Shown: piece by piece, positions 34,357 to 48,705 of the stretch
Layout of the letters: every line of letters starts with the position of its first letter
Numbering within the stretch: position 1 is the stretch's first letter
Assembly (NCBI GenBank): GCA_038502055.1
Contig: JAXRKN010000036.1
Coordinates: forward strand, 806,001-870,000
Direction: 5' to 3'
Length of the DNA stretch: 64,000 nucleotides
Source of the DNA: Tanytarsus gracilentus
Lineage: Eukaryota; Arthropoda; Insecta; Diptera; Chironomidae
Made by a program: the position numbers and the translations under genes
The notes under the pieces: generated by a model
Seen by the model: only the letters and a program-made list of their open reading frames with translations
Database searches by the model: none
Told to the model about the DNA's origin: nothing

Positions 34357-37300
34357 TCACACGCTATTAGTTGGTGGCTCTAAGCCTCTCGTGTCAGAAC
34401 TTCTTGGCGGTAGATATTCGTTGCTTGGTGGAAGATAGGTGTTGGATGGCGGCAGATAGCGCTTGGCTGGATAATTTGATTTCCTAAATTTATTTGGATC
34501 TTCTGTTGTTGTTTTGACTTTATCTGGAATATCAATCTCGAGTTCGGTGATTGGATGGAAGCCTAACTCATCGGCTGTATAACGAACTCGATATCTTCGA
34601 CCATCAGCACCTAAAATTTGTTTTTTGGTAAAATCAAACTCTTAATAATTTTGTTATTCTAACCTGTGTATGAGTAAGAGCCCTTCACGACGAGTGTTTT
34701 GCCGTCATTCTTTAGCTTTCCCACCTGCTCAATTTCAATTCCATTATTTGTTGCCAGCCTAAAAGCAATTAAAGAAAAAAAATTAAGTACCGAGCTTACG
34801 CTTGTGTGACTCATTGAGTGCTTACGCAAATTTAAAGTTCTTTCTGCCCTGGACATTCTCCGAGACAGTCGTTTTCGACTTCATAACATCGCCTTTGAAA
34901 ATTGTCGGCTCTTTTCCATCATCCTTCGACTGATCGAATGTAAAGTCTTTGTTCTTGAAAAATTCCATATTCCTGTCCACATTTGATTTTATGACAATCT
35001 TACGCGCTGATGTTATCCCGCATATGAATAGGAGTATTAGAAGCTACAAAAGAGAGAGAAGAGAAATATTATTAAATCTACGCGTGTCAGCGGTGAATTA
35101 ATGAATCACGAGAGTTGGTAAATTTCCATCTTGTGCTTCACATTTATTTACATAGCAATTATATGCCGGCATTTTTAGTTGCCCAGCGTTATTTTTGTAT
35201 GTTGTTTCAGAAAATTTTGAGACTTCTCTCGAACAAACGATTTTTGCTTAAATTCTCAGTAATATTTACACGTTTTTTTTGGATAAATCAAGAAGTTAAT
35301 AAGAAGAAAAACGTGGCGGTAACTTAATTACATATTTACTAAAAAGGGATTTGTGGAAATATTTTATCGGTTTCAGAGATTCCAAAATTCCAAGGGTTGG
35401 GAATTTATTTTATAAAACGTTTTTTTGTCAAGTTAATTTTTAAATATTTTTATACGCTAATTGAATACTTTTTAGTAACTTTAAATATTTTTTTAAAATT
35501 CATTTTCCCTTGCGTAGGTCTGATAATAATATTTGACAAACTCGGCTTAACAATCAGAGGTAAATGACACCATTCAGCCAGCACGTCGTCACTGAGATTT
35601 TCGTTAATCAACTCGTCACCAACTCTCTATATTACGATGACCATATAAATATTTGCATCAAATCCGACTGCCTATATTTTTTTTGGCTATTTATCTCCGA
35701 TTTATTTAAATTAATTGACTTCAATTAAGCTAATGAGCGGGAGATGTTGTTAAATATTTTCAATCATTACGAATTCTTTTGGAAGGTTCTTTTTTGGTGC
35801 GATTCCGTGTGAATCATTGAAGGTCGTGTAATTATTGAAACACGTGACATTTATGAAAATAGGTTGCAAATGTATTCGGGAAGCAAAGTTTGAATTAAAA
35901 AGAATTCTTGCAAATATTAAATCGATTAGAGTTAATTCAAAGATGCGCAAAAAATTTGAAAAATTGAGATCACATTTTTTGTCGCTAATTGAATGCCGCG
36001 TCGAATTGTCTCTCAACCAAATACACGATAATGAGCACGAGATGTGACTGTGTTCGGATGTTTTCTTAAATAAGACAGTGACATAAGCAAGTGATGTCCA
36101 GTTTCAGTTTCGTTTTCATGGCATTTTGAGTTATTGAAAGAATATGCTAATTTCTAACTCAACTAATCTCCTGGTTGACCATGTCTCAAAGGAAAAAAAT
36201 CTTCTGACAAACCGATGCACTAAATTGTTCGTTTGATATCTTGAATAAATTGATTGATTCAATTTATTTTTTAATGCATGCTAACCTTCGATCGTCGTCG
36301 CTTTTATTCTTCTTCTTTTATCACCAGACTTAAGCTTAGGATGACAAAAATCTTGACAGAAAAAAGTGAACTTTATAATTCGAAATGTGAATGACTTTAG
36401 TCAAACTTAATGACCTTCACAGTGAGTCGATGCAGTTACTTGCTGTTAAAGTGTCTGGAAAAACTCAATATTTGCCCCCCTTGTCGTTGTTAACAAAACA
36501 ATTAGCGGTTTTTTATGTTATTATAAATATTTTGCACAGCAACTTTAAGAGGCTGTTAATTTTGTGTTAAGTGGGAGGCTGAGTATGAACATGTGCGATC
36601 ATAACAAGCCGTTGCTTTTTTAGTGATAAGAAAATATAAAATTATCGAATAAATCTAAATTTTTTTTAAAATTTTATTACCGATAATCAAATCAAGTTTA
36701 GTAAGTTTCACTTAAGAAGTATTGTTCAAACCAATCATCTTAAGCTTATATTCATCACGTTTATGTGATGGACTTTAAATTAAGTCATATTCATAAAATC
36801 TTTTGAAAGCTCAATCAAAACAAATTTGGGATAAAACGGATTGATTCTCCCACATTAAATGATTGCTCTGTGTTTTTTGGGATTATATCAAGAATTGCTC
36901 ATAAAAATTGAGATAATGTCAATTTTAAATTTTAAGAGGTGTTCAAATTTAGAAGAAACATTGTTGCATTTAAATAATAAAAAAATTATGGCATTTTAAT
37001 CTCCACTCAAGTTAAAGTTTAATTAAAATCAAGAAAAATAAACTTTTAAAAGTTTTTATAAAAATTTCCAATTCGCATTCATAGTTTTAAATTGTTTTAT
37101 GAGCATTTTGTCAAATCGAATATTTTACGACTGAATCTATCACCCCAACTTCACTGCATCAAAAGAATAAAATTTGCATATAAAAAATTCCCACAGCTAA
37201 AGTTCAAAGCGCCTCTCGAGACACGAAAAAACGTTTACTGTTATATTGTTGCGATTTTTTCATACAGCACTTTACATAAATTTAAACAAGATCTCTTTAT

Positions 37301-40224
37301 CAGCCATCACACAATGGCTGACATTTGATTCTTGCGCGCGCCCACTAATCGTGTCGACCATAAAACACACTCTCGACATGTATTAGATGCTAGACAGTGT
37401 TAAAAGACTGTTTCCTTAATCATCGACTCTGTTTTTTTTGTTTTGCTTCAAAGCGTTTCTTTCTTCGCCATCGTCAATGGAAGTCTTTAATGATGATCAA
37501 TCATTTGAGATTACAAGTGTCGGAAATCGAGAGTCAATTTTTTTCTCAACAATCATTTGTAGGAAGATCACTGACATGTTTTGATTGTTTAGCGCCAATC
37601 ATTATAATAATTGTTTTATCGCAAAGCAATCAAACACCACTTAATTATTTTTATCTCTCACTCGAGGATGTCAGATTTGTGAGAAGCTTCTTTTGGCTCC
37701 TGAACAAATAAATAAATGTTTGAAGGTTAATTGCTTTTTGGGTGGAATGACAGCATAATTAAATCCGCTAATGACTTTCGATGATGCTTTGAAAAAATTT
37801 ATTAGTGTCAGGGAACATTTAAAAGTTCTAGGAAGTTTGTAAATATTTTTGAAATTTATTTTATTTTAAAATGTGCAGGTGTCTTAAAAATCCGCAAACA
37901 ATAAAAATTTATAGAATACTGAAAAATATTTGAAGAATGTCCACGTCCTGCTTTTGAAAGTCTACAAATTAAATTCAACAAACTTCATTAAAAAAATTTC
38001 CATTAAGTTTATCTCAAATTATCAATTTACAACGTCAATAAACTTTATTATCCCCAAAATTTCTTTTCTCACGTTCATCCATAGCTTTCTTTTGCAGCAA
38101 AAAAAAACTTCAAATTTAAAACGTGAATATTGAGGCTAAAAGTGACATATGACGATAAAAAGTTACACGTGAACGTGGAAAAATAAAATTTATTGCCTGC
38201 AAAAAAAGGCAATCACGCGATTTTTCCATGTAAAATGCACAACCGAAACCGTTCGTTGAACTGTTCGAACACAATTCTTTATCACAAAAAGGTTAACTCC
38301 TCTGCATATTCATAAAGTTTTCGGAAAGATCCTGGACGTACTCTCATTTCGTTGTGTGTTACTTTTGGCATTTCTTTATCGCTCAGCTTTTTTTCACTCG
38401 CTAATAAATTTTATCGCTTGTTCTTTTTTTTATTCTTGCCACAAAAAAGAGCTCGAGCGAGCCGAAGAACTTTGCTGATTGTGAAACGATCTTAAGAGCG
38501 GTTTAAAATGAATGAAGAAGAAGAATTAAAAATTATATTCGACTGAGAATCTCGTCTAAGAATTGGTGAAAAAATTCTGGTTCTCTCATGAATAAGAAAT
38601 CGATTAAGATGACGGTGTACGCTAGTTTATGAAAAAAAACAAGTTATTAGGCAGTGAAAAACGAGATGAAGCTCTCAACCCGATTCTAATTTCATCAGCT
38701 GAGCTCGCAAGTGATTTTCTATGTTCACATTTTTCGTTCACATATTCATAAAATATTCACATATTTACTTCTCAAGTGTGTGCTTATGCACCCGAGGAGA
38801 AAAAAATGATTTGCAATTCAGATTGTCTTTTTCTGTGTGTGGCATTATCGACGAATGATTCTGGTGAAGTTCAGAAGCGCTTGTGACAAATTTTTATATC
38901 CTTTTGGCGCTCGGAAAAATATCAACAGAAATCAATTCTAATCTCATAAAATGATTTTGGGAGAAAAATTAATTAATTACCAATTTTTTCGCCTTTTAGC
39001 GATAATTTTTGGAAGATATACAGAGCCGCATTTGCATATGTGTTGTGAGGTCGAGATCGTTATCAGGAAAACAATTTTAAACGTTATAAATTAAAAGTTT
39101 TGTTGAAGAAAATCCAAAAGTTTTGTTAAAAATATTTTATTGAATCACAAAAAAAATTAAATCCTTTCAAATTCAACCTGTCTGAGTTTACAATAACTTA
39201 TTGCACATTAAATTCGGATAATCCTCTTTTAATCCAACTATATTGAGAGCACATTCAATGAATATTTTCAACAAATCGAGCACAAAAGAATTTTTATTTC
39301 CATTGATACAAAATTTTGTGAATAATTCTTATTGTCCATGACAACATCCATAAAGTTCTTCAATTAAAGTTTCAGCATTGAATTTGCTTTTTTGAATGGA
39401 TATCAAATGTCAGTGCAAATTATTTTGCGAGGGATGCGAAAACACTTCCACGTTCAAAATGTGAATATTTGTCAATTATTCTTTGCGCACATGTAGGTTC
39501 GCGTTTTGGTAATGCATTGAAATCTTTTCAAACAGTCCATTGCTTTTATTTCGGCCAATAATGGTGTGAAGGACTTTTTCGGAGCAGCAATAATAAAACC
39601 ACTTTATTTATGACTCTTTCGTTGTGATATTTACATTTTTCATAATGATCATTTTGGCAAATTTACTTTGTGTGTGATACACTTTTTATCGCCTACGTGA
39701 GTGATAAATAAATATTAGTGTTGGGTGGCATTTAAGGAAGGAATTTATTGAAAGAGATTTTACAAAGTTTTCATCACGAGATCACTTCACCATGCTTGCA
39801 ATATTTTTTTCGTAAAAGAGTTTTTTTTGTTTGATAAAAATATTAGCAATTCCATTTTGAGTCTAATTTGAGATGTGAAAAATATTCCGTTTGAAAACTT
39901 GAAAAAATATGTGATAAAAATTTTGAATTTAAGAATTTTGATTGATTAATTACTAAAAGGTAGCACTCGACATAATCTTTTAATTTATTTAAGAACTTTT
40001 TTAAAATATTTTAGGTTAAATTTAAAAAAAAAATTGATCAAGCTTTTTCCAAAAAAAATCTTGATTCCTAAAAGACGCTTGTCATCGCTTTTTACATCTC
40101 ACTTCGCCGTCTCATTTGCAAATGAATTCAGCAAAGCCGATTAGAATTGATTATAAATTTTCGGCAGACTAGCAAACACTAAAAAAATTTACAGAAAAAA
40201 AATACTCACGCCAATTATTTTCAT
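34357..40224 (-). CDS. RR-1 type cuticle protein, 193 aa
   Basis: Exons (minus): probable first exon 40224-40210 (MKIIG), then 35043-34826, 34758-34664, 34610-34357. The last three are secure. The second begins in mid signal peptide (LLILLFICGITSA). It needs a short upstream exon ending in phase 0, which the MKIIG exon with its GTGAGT donor supplies 5.2 kb away; insect cuticle genes often have such a tiny first exon. The Rebers-Riddiford chitin-binding region is in the middle: GKTLVVKGSYSYTGADGRRY, then RVRYTADELGFHP, the RR-1 (soft cuticle) form. The tail has a threefold LPPSN/YLPP repeat. Secreted, binds chitin in the procuticle. Confidence 0.82.
35044..40209. other. Probable first intron of the cuticle gene
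   Basis: 5.2 kb of AT-rich DNA with no supported gene. A TATAAATA-like stretch on the + strand at about 35646 and short open frames were seen but lack supporting coding signal. If the distal first exon is wrong, this is intergenic DNA. Confidence 0.4.
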
Positions 40225-40414
40225 TATGATGAATTTTATCAGTCAATTTAAAAAAAATAATAAATTTAAATTTTCACAAAAATTATTTTAAATCTCTTTT
40301 TTCTTCTCCGACACCAAACTAATCGCTAGAACATCCACAAAGAGACTAAAGTCTACAATCGCCAAAATATTTTGTCAGCTTTCCGCGATTCTCGATTTTT
40401 TCACAAATATTTCT

Positions 40415-40435
40415 TCTCTCTCTCTCTCTCTCTCT
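40415..40435. repeat. (TC)n tract
   Basis: About ten TC units, i.e. GAGA on the other strand. GAGA tracts are frequent in insect promoters and bind GAGA factor. It lies 190 bases upstream of the proposed first exon of the cuticle gene. Confidence 0.85.
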
Positions 40436-40460
40436 TTGAAAAAAAAACGCACAAATGTGA

Positions 40461-40467
40461 TATAAAA
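40461..40467 (+). promoter_or_regulatory. TATA-like element facing away from the cuticle gene
   Basis: TATAAAA followed by a GC-rich stretch (CCGGGCGTCGAGG) has the look of a core promoter on the + strand. No downstream gene on the + strand was identified, so it may serve a non-coding transcript or be fortuitous. Confidence 0.3.
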
Positions 40468-43400
40468 CCGGGCGTCGAGGAGTTTAAACGACCAATTCAA
40501 ATGGAGACCGAAATGATACTGAAAATTTTCGTATAAAAAACATAATGTTTTAAAAGATTTCACACAAACTCATCCCTTCTTCGAGAAGCGATGTGTGCGA
40601 TTGTCTCGCATAAATCTTATCGCTATTTGAGAGCTTAAATTGCCAGAAAACAAAATCAATGGAGTTGTCCGTGTAATGGTTCTGATATTATTATATTTGC
40701 ACGTCCACTACACACAGCCGGCATCAATACTGTTGCGATTGTCAAATGTGCAAAACGTGAAATTTAAAGAGACCATTGAGTCTCTTTTTTTTCTCCTCTC
40801 CCGGGCCGACACGATCCACTCGAATTTCAATTCATTTTTATTTTTTCAAGTTCAATATTAAAGCGTTTATGTGTGCGATCGAGAGACGGAGAGAAGAACT
40901 TGAGTTTTGGACTAAGTGGTGGCTATAAAAAAATTCTATAATCAATTTTTAAGATTTGTCATCGACATTTTGAATTTTGAAGATGTCAGAGGAGCGAGGG
41001 ATGGAAATTAATGCGTTTAATTTTTAATTTAACGGATATTTTAAACTTAAAATTATTTTCACGCTAATTAAAAACTTTTTCAACTGGATATAAAAATTTC
41101 GAACTTAATTTTACAAGTTTCGATGAATAATTAAACTAGTTCTCTTATCTTAATTTATTGAGAACACACTCACAGCATCGCCATGTTTATCTTTTAGAAC
41201 AATTCATCCGAAAACACCATTTCGAACGCTAAAATCATTAGCTATTAATAGTCAATAAATCTCGCAATGTCTCTTGATCCGAATGTTCTCGCTTTAGGCA
41301 TTGAATTTCACCGGCAAATGTCACTTGTATCATCGCCTTATGTTTTTTATGAGAACACTTAACTTTTTTTTGGTGATTTGTGTTACCAATTCGTGAATTT
41401 ATGCGAATAAGGAAGCACGTTTAAAGGGAGCATATTATATTACCTCATTTTTTACTTCTTTCAATTTATCGTGCTCAAAAATAAGGTTTATTTCTGCGCG
41501 TAGGGTTTACACGTGCCGTAATAAGCGACGACACAAAATTGTGCCATAAAACAGAAGCGAAAAAGAAGAAAAATTGCACGTCAACCAATAATAATGTGAA
41601 TTTTATACTAAAGAGGCTTTTTTAACAACTTACGGCACTTCATAATTAGCAAGTTTCATAAAGAATATTTTTTTGGTCGATGATTGCCGTCTAGCTTTAT
41701 AGAAGTTATGATAATTTTAAGTCAACAAAGATCAAAACATCCGAGAGAATTTCATGGCATTTAAGATTCGCGAAAAATTTTCCTTTGTAGCTGTGAGTCG
41801 CTTCCGAAACTGAAACTTGGTGAGTATTCAGTGTTTGACAAATATGATAATGAACGCACTGTGGCGTGAAATTTTAGGCAATAAAATTTGCAAGTAAAGA
41901 TTTCAATATTTTGGCATGTCGCCTCTAGTTTTATGGTCACCCCTAATAATAATTGTGAGAGATTTTTAATTATGAACAATGTGATTTAATTTACGATAGC
42001 GATTTGTTAAAATATTAAATTGTTCTTGTCGAGTTTATTTGGATTAAAATTTACGAGGAAATCATTCATCATGATTTAATTGATAAAACTGGCAAGGGGT
42101 GGATAATTGACTAATTTTTTAAATATTTTAAAGAAATTTTAAATCACGGTATTATTTTTTTTAAAAGCTTCTTGTGCTTCTAATATTTGCAGAAGATTTT
42201 TACATAATAGAGCGATTTCTATTCAAGATTATGACATGCGAGTGAAAATAAATTTCTTAAAATTAATCCGGAAAAAATCTTTTGATTTTACCGCGTTTCA
42301 CTGATTGAGATGAAAGAAAATAATTTTTTGTTGCTATGTAAGATCTAGATCACAAGACATTTTAATTAAAACAAGTTTGTCATCAGAATGTTTCAATTAT
42401 ATTAAAATTTACAGAAATTTCAACTAAAAAATATAATTGTCATTGACAGTGATTCTATTTTTGAAATTAAACTTTTTCATGACCTTGATTAATTTATCCA
42501 CTGCAAACAATTATCATGAGGTAGCTGAAAAAGGCCGACAAAGGATCTCCACTGTCATCATCAAGTCATAATTTGGAATTAATGCTTGATGTGAGGTCAA
42601 GTTATGAATGAAGCCATCATCACTGTCACAATTGTGAACATTATGAATGAACACAATTGAAAGTTTACATTAATTTTGTTGCTCATTCAAGAGAGATATG
42701 GAAATTAAAATTTGAATAGTCAATGAACATCATCAGCTTCCTATAAATCAATCTTGCTCACTCTCTCGGATGCTGAGTAAGCACGCTTACGGTGCGAGAC
42801 CTTCAATGCTCTTGTGAGAAATTTTGTTTTTATAGGGCTATGATAGACTCAAATCATATTCCGCTCTCTTTAGCTGTCCTCGCATTATCTCTTCTTGAAA
42901 CGCATAAATCAACACCGGAACACTAATAAATGTCAATCCATTTTCAAGTTAAATTCATCATTGATTTATATTCAATAAATGCGTCCATGTGAATGGAGAC
43001 AAAAAATTGCTTTCGATTTTCAAGATGACTTCAAAATGCGTCTATCGCTCCATTTATGCGAGCATCAAAAAACAATAAAATCAGGATTAGCAACATATCA
43101 AAATGGAAATCTATTAATAACTGAGCTTATTTTCTCAAAAGCGTGTGCGTTTTTAAAAAGCAAAAATTAACGGAACGGTTTTAACCTCCAATGTAAGAAA
43201 AATCCGGTCTTCGTGGTCTGAATTCTTATCAAAAATGAGATCTTCAATTGAAATCATTTTTGAAAGGAATTTTCACCAGAAATATTTGGAGAATATTTTA
43301 AAAACTAAATTGAAAAAAATATTTACTTCTTGAGTAGAGAGATTTTTTTGCCACTAATCGAATAAGCTTAATTTGTGTTAAAATCTCTGTTTGAACACTT

Positions 43401-46400
43401 GACCTGATGGTCATTAAGTGACGTCCTTAAACTTTTAACTTCTCATTAATTGACAACGTGAAACTTTTTTTTGTAGAATTCTAATGAAGTCACGGTGGTT
43501 TTTGAAGCTCAACGAGACAATCTAGGAAGTCCTGACAGCTAATTATAATTTTAACCATTTTTTGTCTTCGAATGAAATCATCAACCTAAAAAAGCTTAAT
43601 GGACTGAACAGTAAATCATTTTTATGTATTTAAATATTTCTTCTTTATTGAATTTTTATTTTGACAGAATTTCTCAAGACTTTCTCTGCAAATAAAAATT
43701 ATGCATAACCCATAAAATAAATCAACATCGTTTTTGGCCAAAGTGAGGAGAAAAATTTTAATTATTTATTTTTTCGCCAGTATAATAAATCAGTTGACCG
43801 TTATAAATTTAAAATATTTCATGATGAATAAAATTGATTGATATCGAACATAAAATTAAATTTTTTACAATCTAAACTTTGTAAAACTTTTTTTCAGTAA
43901 ATGACTTCATCGACTTATTCAAGTGGAGTCGAAGTGTGTGAGATTTTGTTTTTATACAACCCATAATGAGTTGAAGATTCTTTAAGCTAAAAGATGCGAT
44001 GACCGAAGACAAAAACAACATTTTTAAATTATGATTACTCACGTGAAGATGCTTTTCTTTGGAACTAAGAAAAAAGGTACCATGATGTCTCTCTCACTCG
44101 CAGATGTTCCGATGGTAAATTATGCAAATTAGAAACGGTTTGTGTTAGCGAGAAATGACCGAACAAGTGCCCAGGTTTGTTAAGAAAATTTTTCACCCCG
44201 AGATGGCAATAAATTAAATTAGCAACTTTTGCGCATACGATTCTTAATTTTTTGTCATCAAAAACTTAGAACTGAAATGACGAAATCAGTCGTGCTTTGA
44301 CATAATTTTTTGCAAGCTTCTAAAAATTAGTCACGTGGCGTTCTTACAGTCACAATCAGAAAGGACGTCGCAATGTCACAAAAGATCTACTCAAGTTCAT
44401 TTTCTACGTTCCGAAAAAATATTGACAACATTGATAATCCCGGCATCTGTCGATCATTTAGTATTTTTTTATTTGTTATCATTTTGGATCTATCAATTAA
44501 CTCTAAAAAAATTAAGACTGTGTTTTTATGCGAGTTTAATCTAAAGTTATTTTTTACGACAAATTAATGTTAAATTTAATTTTTGGCATTTTATTCTTGC
44601 TTTATTTGATACATTCTAAGGATCTATGAGAAACTATGAAGATCTTTAGTAACAAAACTTTTCAAGAAAATAAAATTTTCAAATCGAATTTCAAAACGAG
44701 CTTCAATATTTAATGAAAATCCTAGTTAATATGTGTATGGATCACTCATAATCTTTAATACATATCTGCAAACATTTTATTAAGCCTAGGAAGCTGAAAC
44801 ATAAAATTAAGTCAGATGGAGTTGAGTTAATTAATTGACAGAAAATTTTTATGACTTTACTGTTGATTGATAGTTTTCGCGTGTTTTTGCTAAAGGAGAT
44901 TTTATGTGGAAAAAAAATTAAGGTTGTCATTGTTCGAAAAGCTTTAAACTTCTTTACCCCTCTTCGCAGTTCATCGTTCTTTCTCCACGAAAATAATATT
45001 TTTTTTTGTTTAATTACGTCGCAAAAGATGTTCAAAAGCACAATTTAATCTCTTGAAAGAGATGAATATTATTTTTTTAGTCCTCTCCTCTCGACAACAG
45101 CCAGCCAGTCTGTGGTGTGCCGATATCAAAGTGAACAAATAAATATAACACGATGAAATCACTTGAAGCGTGTTAAAGTGACTAAGAAGAGACTCGTCGA
45201 TTTTGCGCTTCTAACACGTTGCTTCTTCGATAGGAGTGTGAAAGCGTTGATTGTTATTAATTGCAGAAAAAAATCATATGGCTCCAAAAATGGCTAAAAC
45301 TTCTGAATATTTTTTGCGATTGAAAAAATTTGATCGAAGCACAAAATTCATAAATTTGAAATCGAACATTAACATTCTGATGGGGTGTATAGAGTTTGAT
45401 GTGTGAACATGAAAAATATTTATCATTCATCGGAAGATGCTGAGTAATGATGTGATGCGCTTGTTATTTAAAATCGTTAATTTTCATTTGACAAGCGAAT
45501 TTTTTGGACATTCGAATGATTTTTTGCCCGTTTCTTCTTTTTATATGCTCACAAAAAAGTTCTGTATTTTTTACTGTTTTGCATTTGCTACTCAAATTTA
45601 ATTAAAATTTTAAATAAAATTCTCTTAAATGATAAATAAAACCTGAGAACATTTTAGAATTTCAACATAAAATGTGTATTAAAAAATAATTTTTTAAACT
45701 TTTATCAAAAGTTTTTGATATTTAAAACAAAAATAAACATTTTACGTCTTACAAAAATTCGAAGTGAGTCATTGTTGAATTTAATTACTGATCCGATCAG
45801 TCAAGTTGGCATATCACAATTCAAATCCCTCGCCTTAATTAATCTTTAGCAATTTTTTGTCCATTATCAACGTTAGCTTTTCAAAGTGTTAACGGTTAAT
45901 TTCCTCACGAGCAATCAGTCAGCTTTAATAATTCGTGCATTAACTTAAATCATCTAGAAATATCATCGAGATGTTTAATTCCTGAATTGGCGTAATGCAT
46001 TTTGCTAATTTCTAACATTCTTCATATTCCTCTCAATAAGCTGATGGTGATCATCAATTCAAGGTCATTTATGACAAGTTTTGTGGCCACAAGACAATGA
46101 AATGAATTAGAATTGTTGCCATTTGCTGTATGGATATCATTATCACCTTCGATTTTATTGATTCTCAGCGATTTTTATTATCGATATATCACATTATTCA
46201 ACAAGCAGCGAAGTTATAGGTGTTATTGCTCTTTTGCGCTTAGCAGAAACATCATGAGATGATCCAATACACAAAAATCTTAAAAGAATAACCGAAAGTT
46301 GAATAGAATAAGAAGTCGAAAATCCAGTATTTGGGTAAGTGATGAGAAAACTCGTTTGGAGCTCATTTTTTATCTGTCTTTACTTGCACGCGATGGAACT

Positions 46401-48705
46401 TAAAACAGGTGTCACCATATAGAATTTGATTAGCATTTATGAAGCCTTTTCCGCATATCAGTCGTAAAGACTTAATGGCGATGTGCTTTCCCTCCATCCA
46501 ATCCCACTTTATAACCCTAGGGATATTCTGGCATTGGTTGCTATGCTAATTTATAAATTTATATTCTTTATTGAGTGACTGAGCGAAAAAGGGATGTCAG
46601 CGGTGTTTTAGTCAAAACACTTGGAGAAAATCAAATAAATCTTAAGCTTAATAATTTAAAGTTTTAACGACTTGGTGTTAAAGATTTTATCGAGACTTGG
46701 AGGTTTTAAAGCGCAGTTTTGATGAACAATAACAAAAAATTAAAGAAAAACCTCAAAGATTCACTACAACATGTTTTTGGGTATTGCCGTTTAAAATTTT
46801 TAAGGCAAGGTGAGCTTTTCAAAAGTGGATATTTAATTACCATTAAAAAATTAATTTCTCCAACTAAAAATGTTGTTTTGACTAAAAGCCAACTCGATAA
46901 GGATACAATTGTCATAAAACTATACACGCATAAATTCAAAGTGTTTTGACAATCACAAATGAGACACTTTTGAGACTTCCGAAAATGCTTAAAAAATATC
47001 AAAGAAGAAGAGATGAGTTTAATAAATGGCGGTGTTAATTAATTTCGATGAAAAAAAATGTTTATGAGCGGAGATGTGTCTCGATTGCTTGAAGCGACCA
47101 CCATCGACTCTAGTTAGATGAATATTTTTAAAAAATCACCTGTCTCCAGTATGTCAGCTCTCTTGTTGAAGCGTCGAGGCATCCGCATTGGCGATATCTA
47201 TCTCTGGTGTCGCTAATGATGCTAGTCACCGGCAAACGACAACGAAAGTTGATGAGATAGAAAAAAATCTGAAATGCTAATGAGCTAATCGAAAAAAAAA
47301 TGGAGCGAAAATTCTTTTCACATTGATGAAATTTTTATTTGAAAATTCATTTGTGAGGTGAGAATCAGGAAGCGAAACATAAAAAATCATATTTTCATAA
47401 ATTAGAATATTTTATTAAAGAAGTTTGATAAGTGGCGATGGCATGACGTCGATGACATATTAAAATTAGTCAGAAAAATATGAAAACGATCTTTTTTGTT
47501 GATACTTAAAACATACAATATTTATGGTTAAGGGGTGTTAATTATTTTTAAAAGAATTAATTTTTATTTGAACTTTAATTAGTATAAAATAATTTTTTCA
47601 CAAATTAAAGAAATATTAAAAAATATTTTTTTAATTTAATTAACTTTTGATCTAATTTTAAAAGTAATTATAAAGTTTTGTATGTACTCACCCCTAGTCA
47701 GATAAAGTAGGTTCTAAAATTTTACCATGTTTCCATCTTAGATGACATCTTTTTTTGTAATTCTTACAAAAGACACGCTGTACCATTAATTTGATGGCAG
47801 CACAGATAAGAAATTATATTGTGGATCAATAAAATATTTTACACTCGAAACAAAAAAAAAATCCCACAACATTTTCGAAGCAAACCATAAAATAGCAAAA
47901 AAAATTAATTCACGCAATCGTCATAAAAAAGGGTCTCATGATAATTATACATCTTAAGTCATTATAAAAGACAAAGTCACAGAATCGTTCTTCATCTAAC
48001 TCCAATAAGAGATATGAAACACGGGCGCAGAAAACTAAGAAGAAAAATGCGAAAACGTTTATTTAAATTTTTGGTGATCGGAAAAAGACCTGTTTTCATC
48101 AGTTTTAATGCCTGAATAAATTTTATTCCTCTCTTTTTTTGTTGTGTTTGTTGAATTGTTGATGCAAATAAAAAGAGCGCAAAACACGTTGTTTGATACT
48201 CCACCGCGCGAGAGATGAGCAGAATAATGATAAAGAAATAAAGTCCAATTCATCTTCATATGTCAGAGAAAAATACACAACTTTGCTGCTATTTATTAGC
48301 ATAGCGTGTGTGAGGTAGTTCCATAAAAAAGAGATTATGGTAAGATTACAAAATGAAACGCAGGAAAAGGAATTTTTTGATCTATGAATTAAATTTCCGG
48401 CTGTTTATTAATTATTGATTTTATATGACGAGGATAACATGTGACGCAATGCATATGAAAATATTTCAAATAGTTTCGATAGACTTAAAAAATTCTGAGC
48501 ATTCGTTTGGAAGTTATGATCTATCTGATGATTTTGATTAATTATTTTTACAAAATTTAAAATCAACTAAAAATATTATCAGTGACGTAAATTATGAATG
48601 TTAATTTTTACATTTTTTATCGATCACACATCATTAATAATTATCGTAAAAGTCTAAAAACCCTAAATCCCCATTGACATCTTAATTACTTCACAATCAG
48701 CCGCC

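Larger units (their letters stand above)
40225..48705. other. Large gene-poor region
   Basis: Eight and a half kilobases in which only AT-rich chance frames occur. It has a pyrimidine repeat at 40415 and a TATA-like site at 40461 near its start, and a GC-richer patch around 47105-47250. I see no gene. Confidence 0.45.

Noticed and set aside
46706..47002. Overlapping frames of 76 and 98 codons on both strands
   Set aside because: Lys/Asn/Phe/Leu-rich in both directions, as expected for AT-rich chance frames.
47140..47212. 73-base GC-richer stretch with acceptor-like and donor-like ends on the - strand
   Set aside because: No neighbouring exon, no recognisable protein; too short to support alone.
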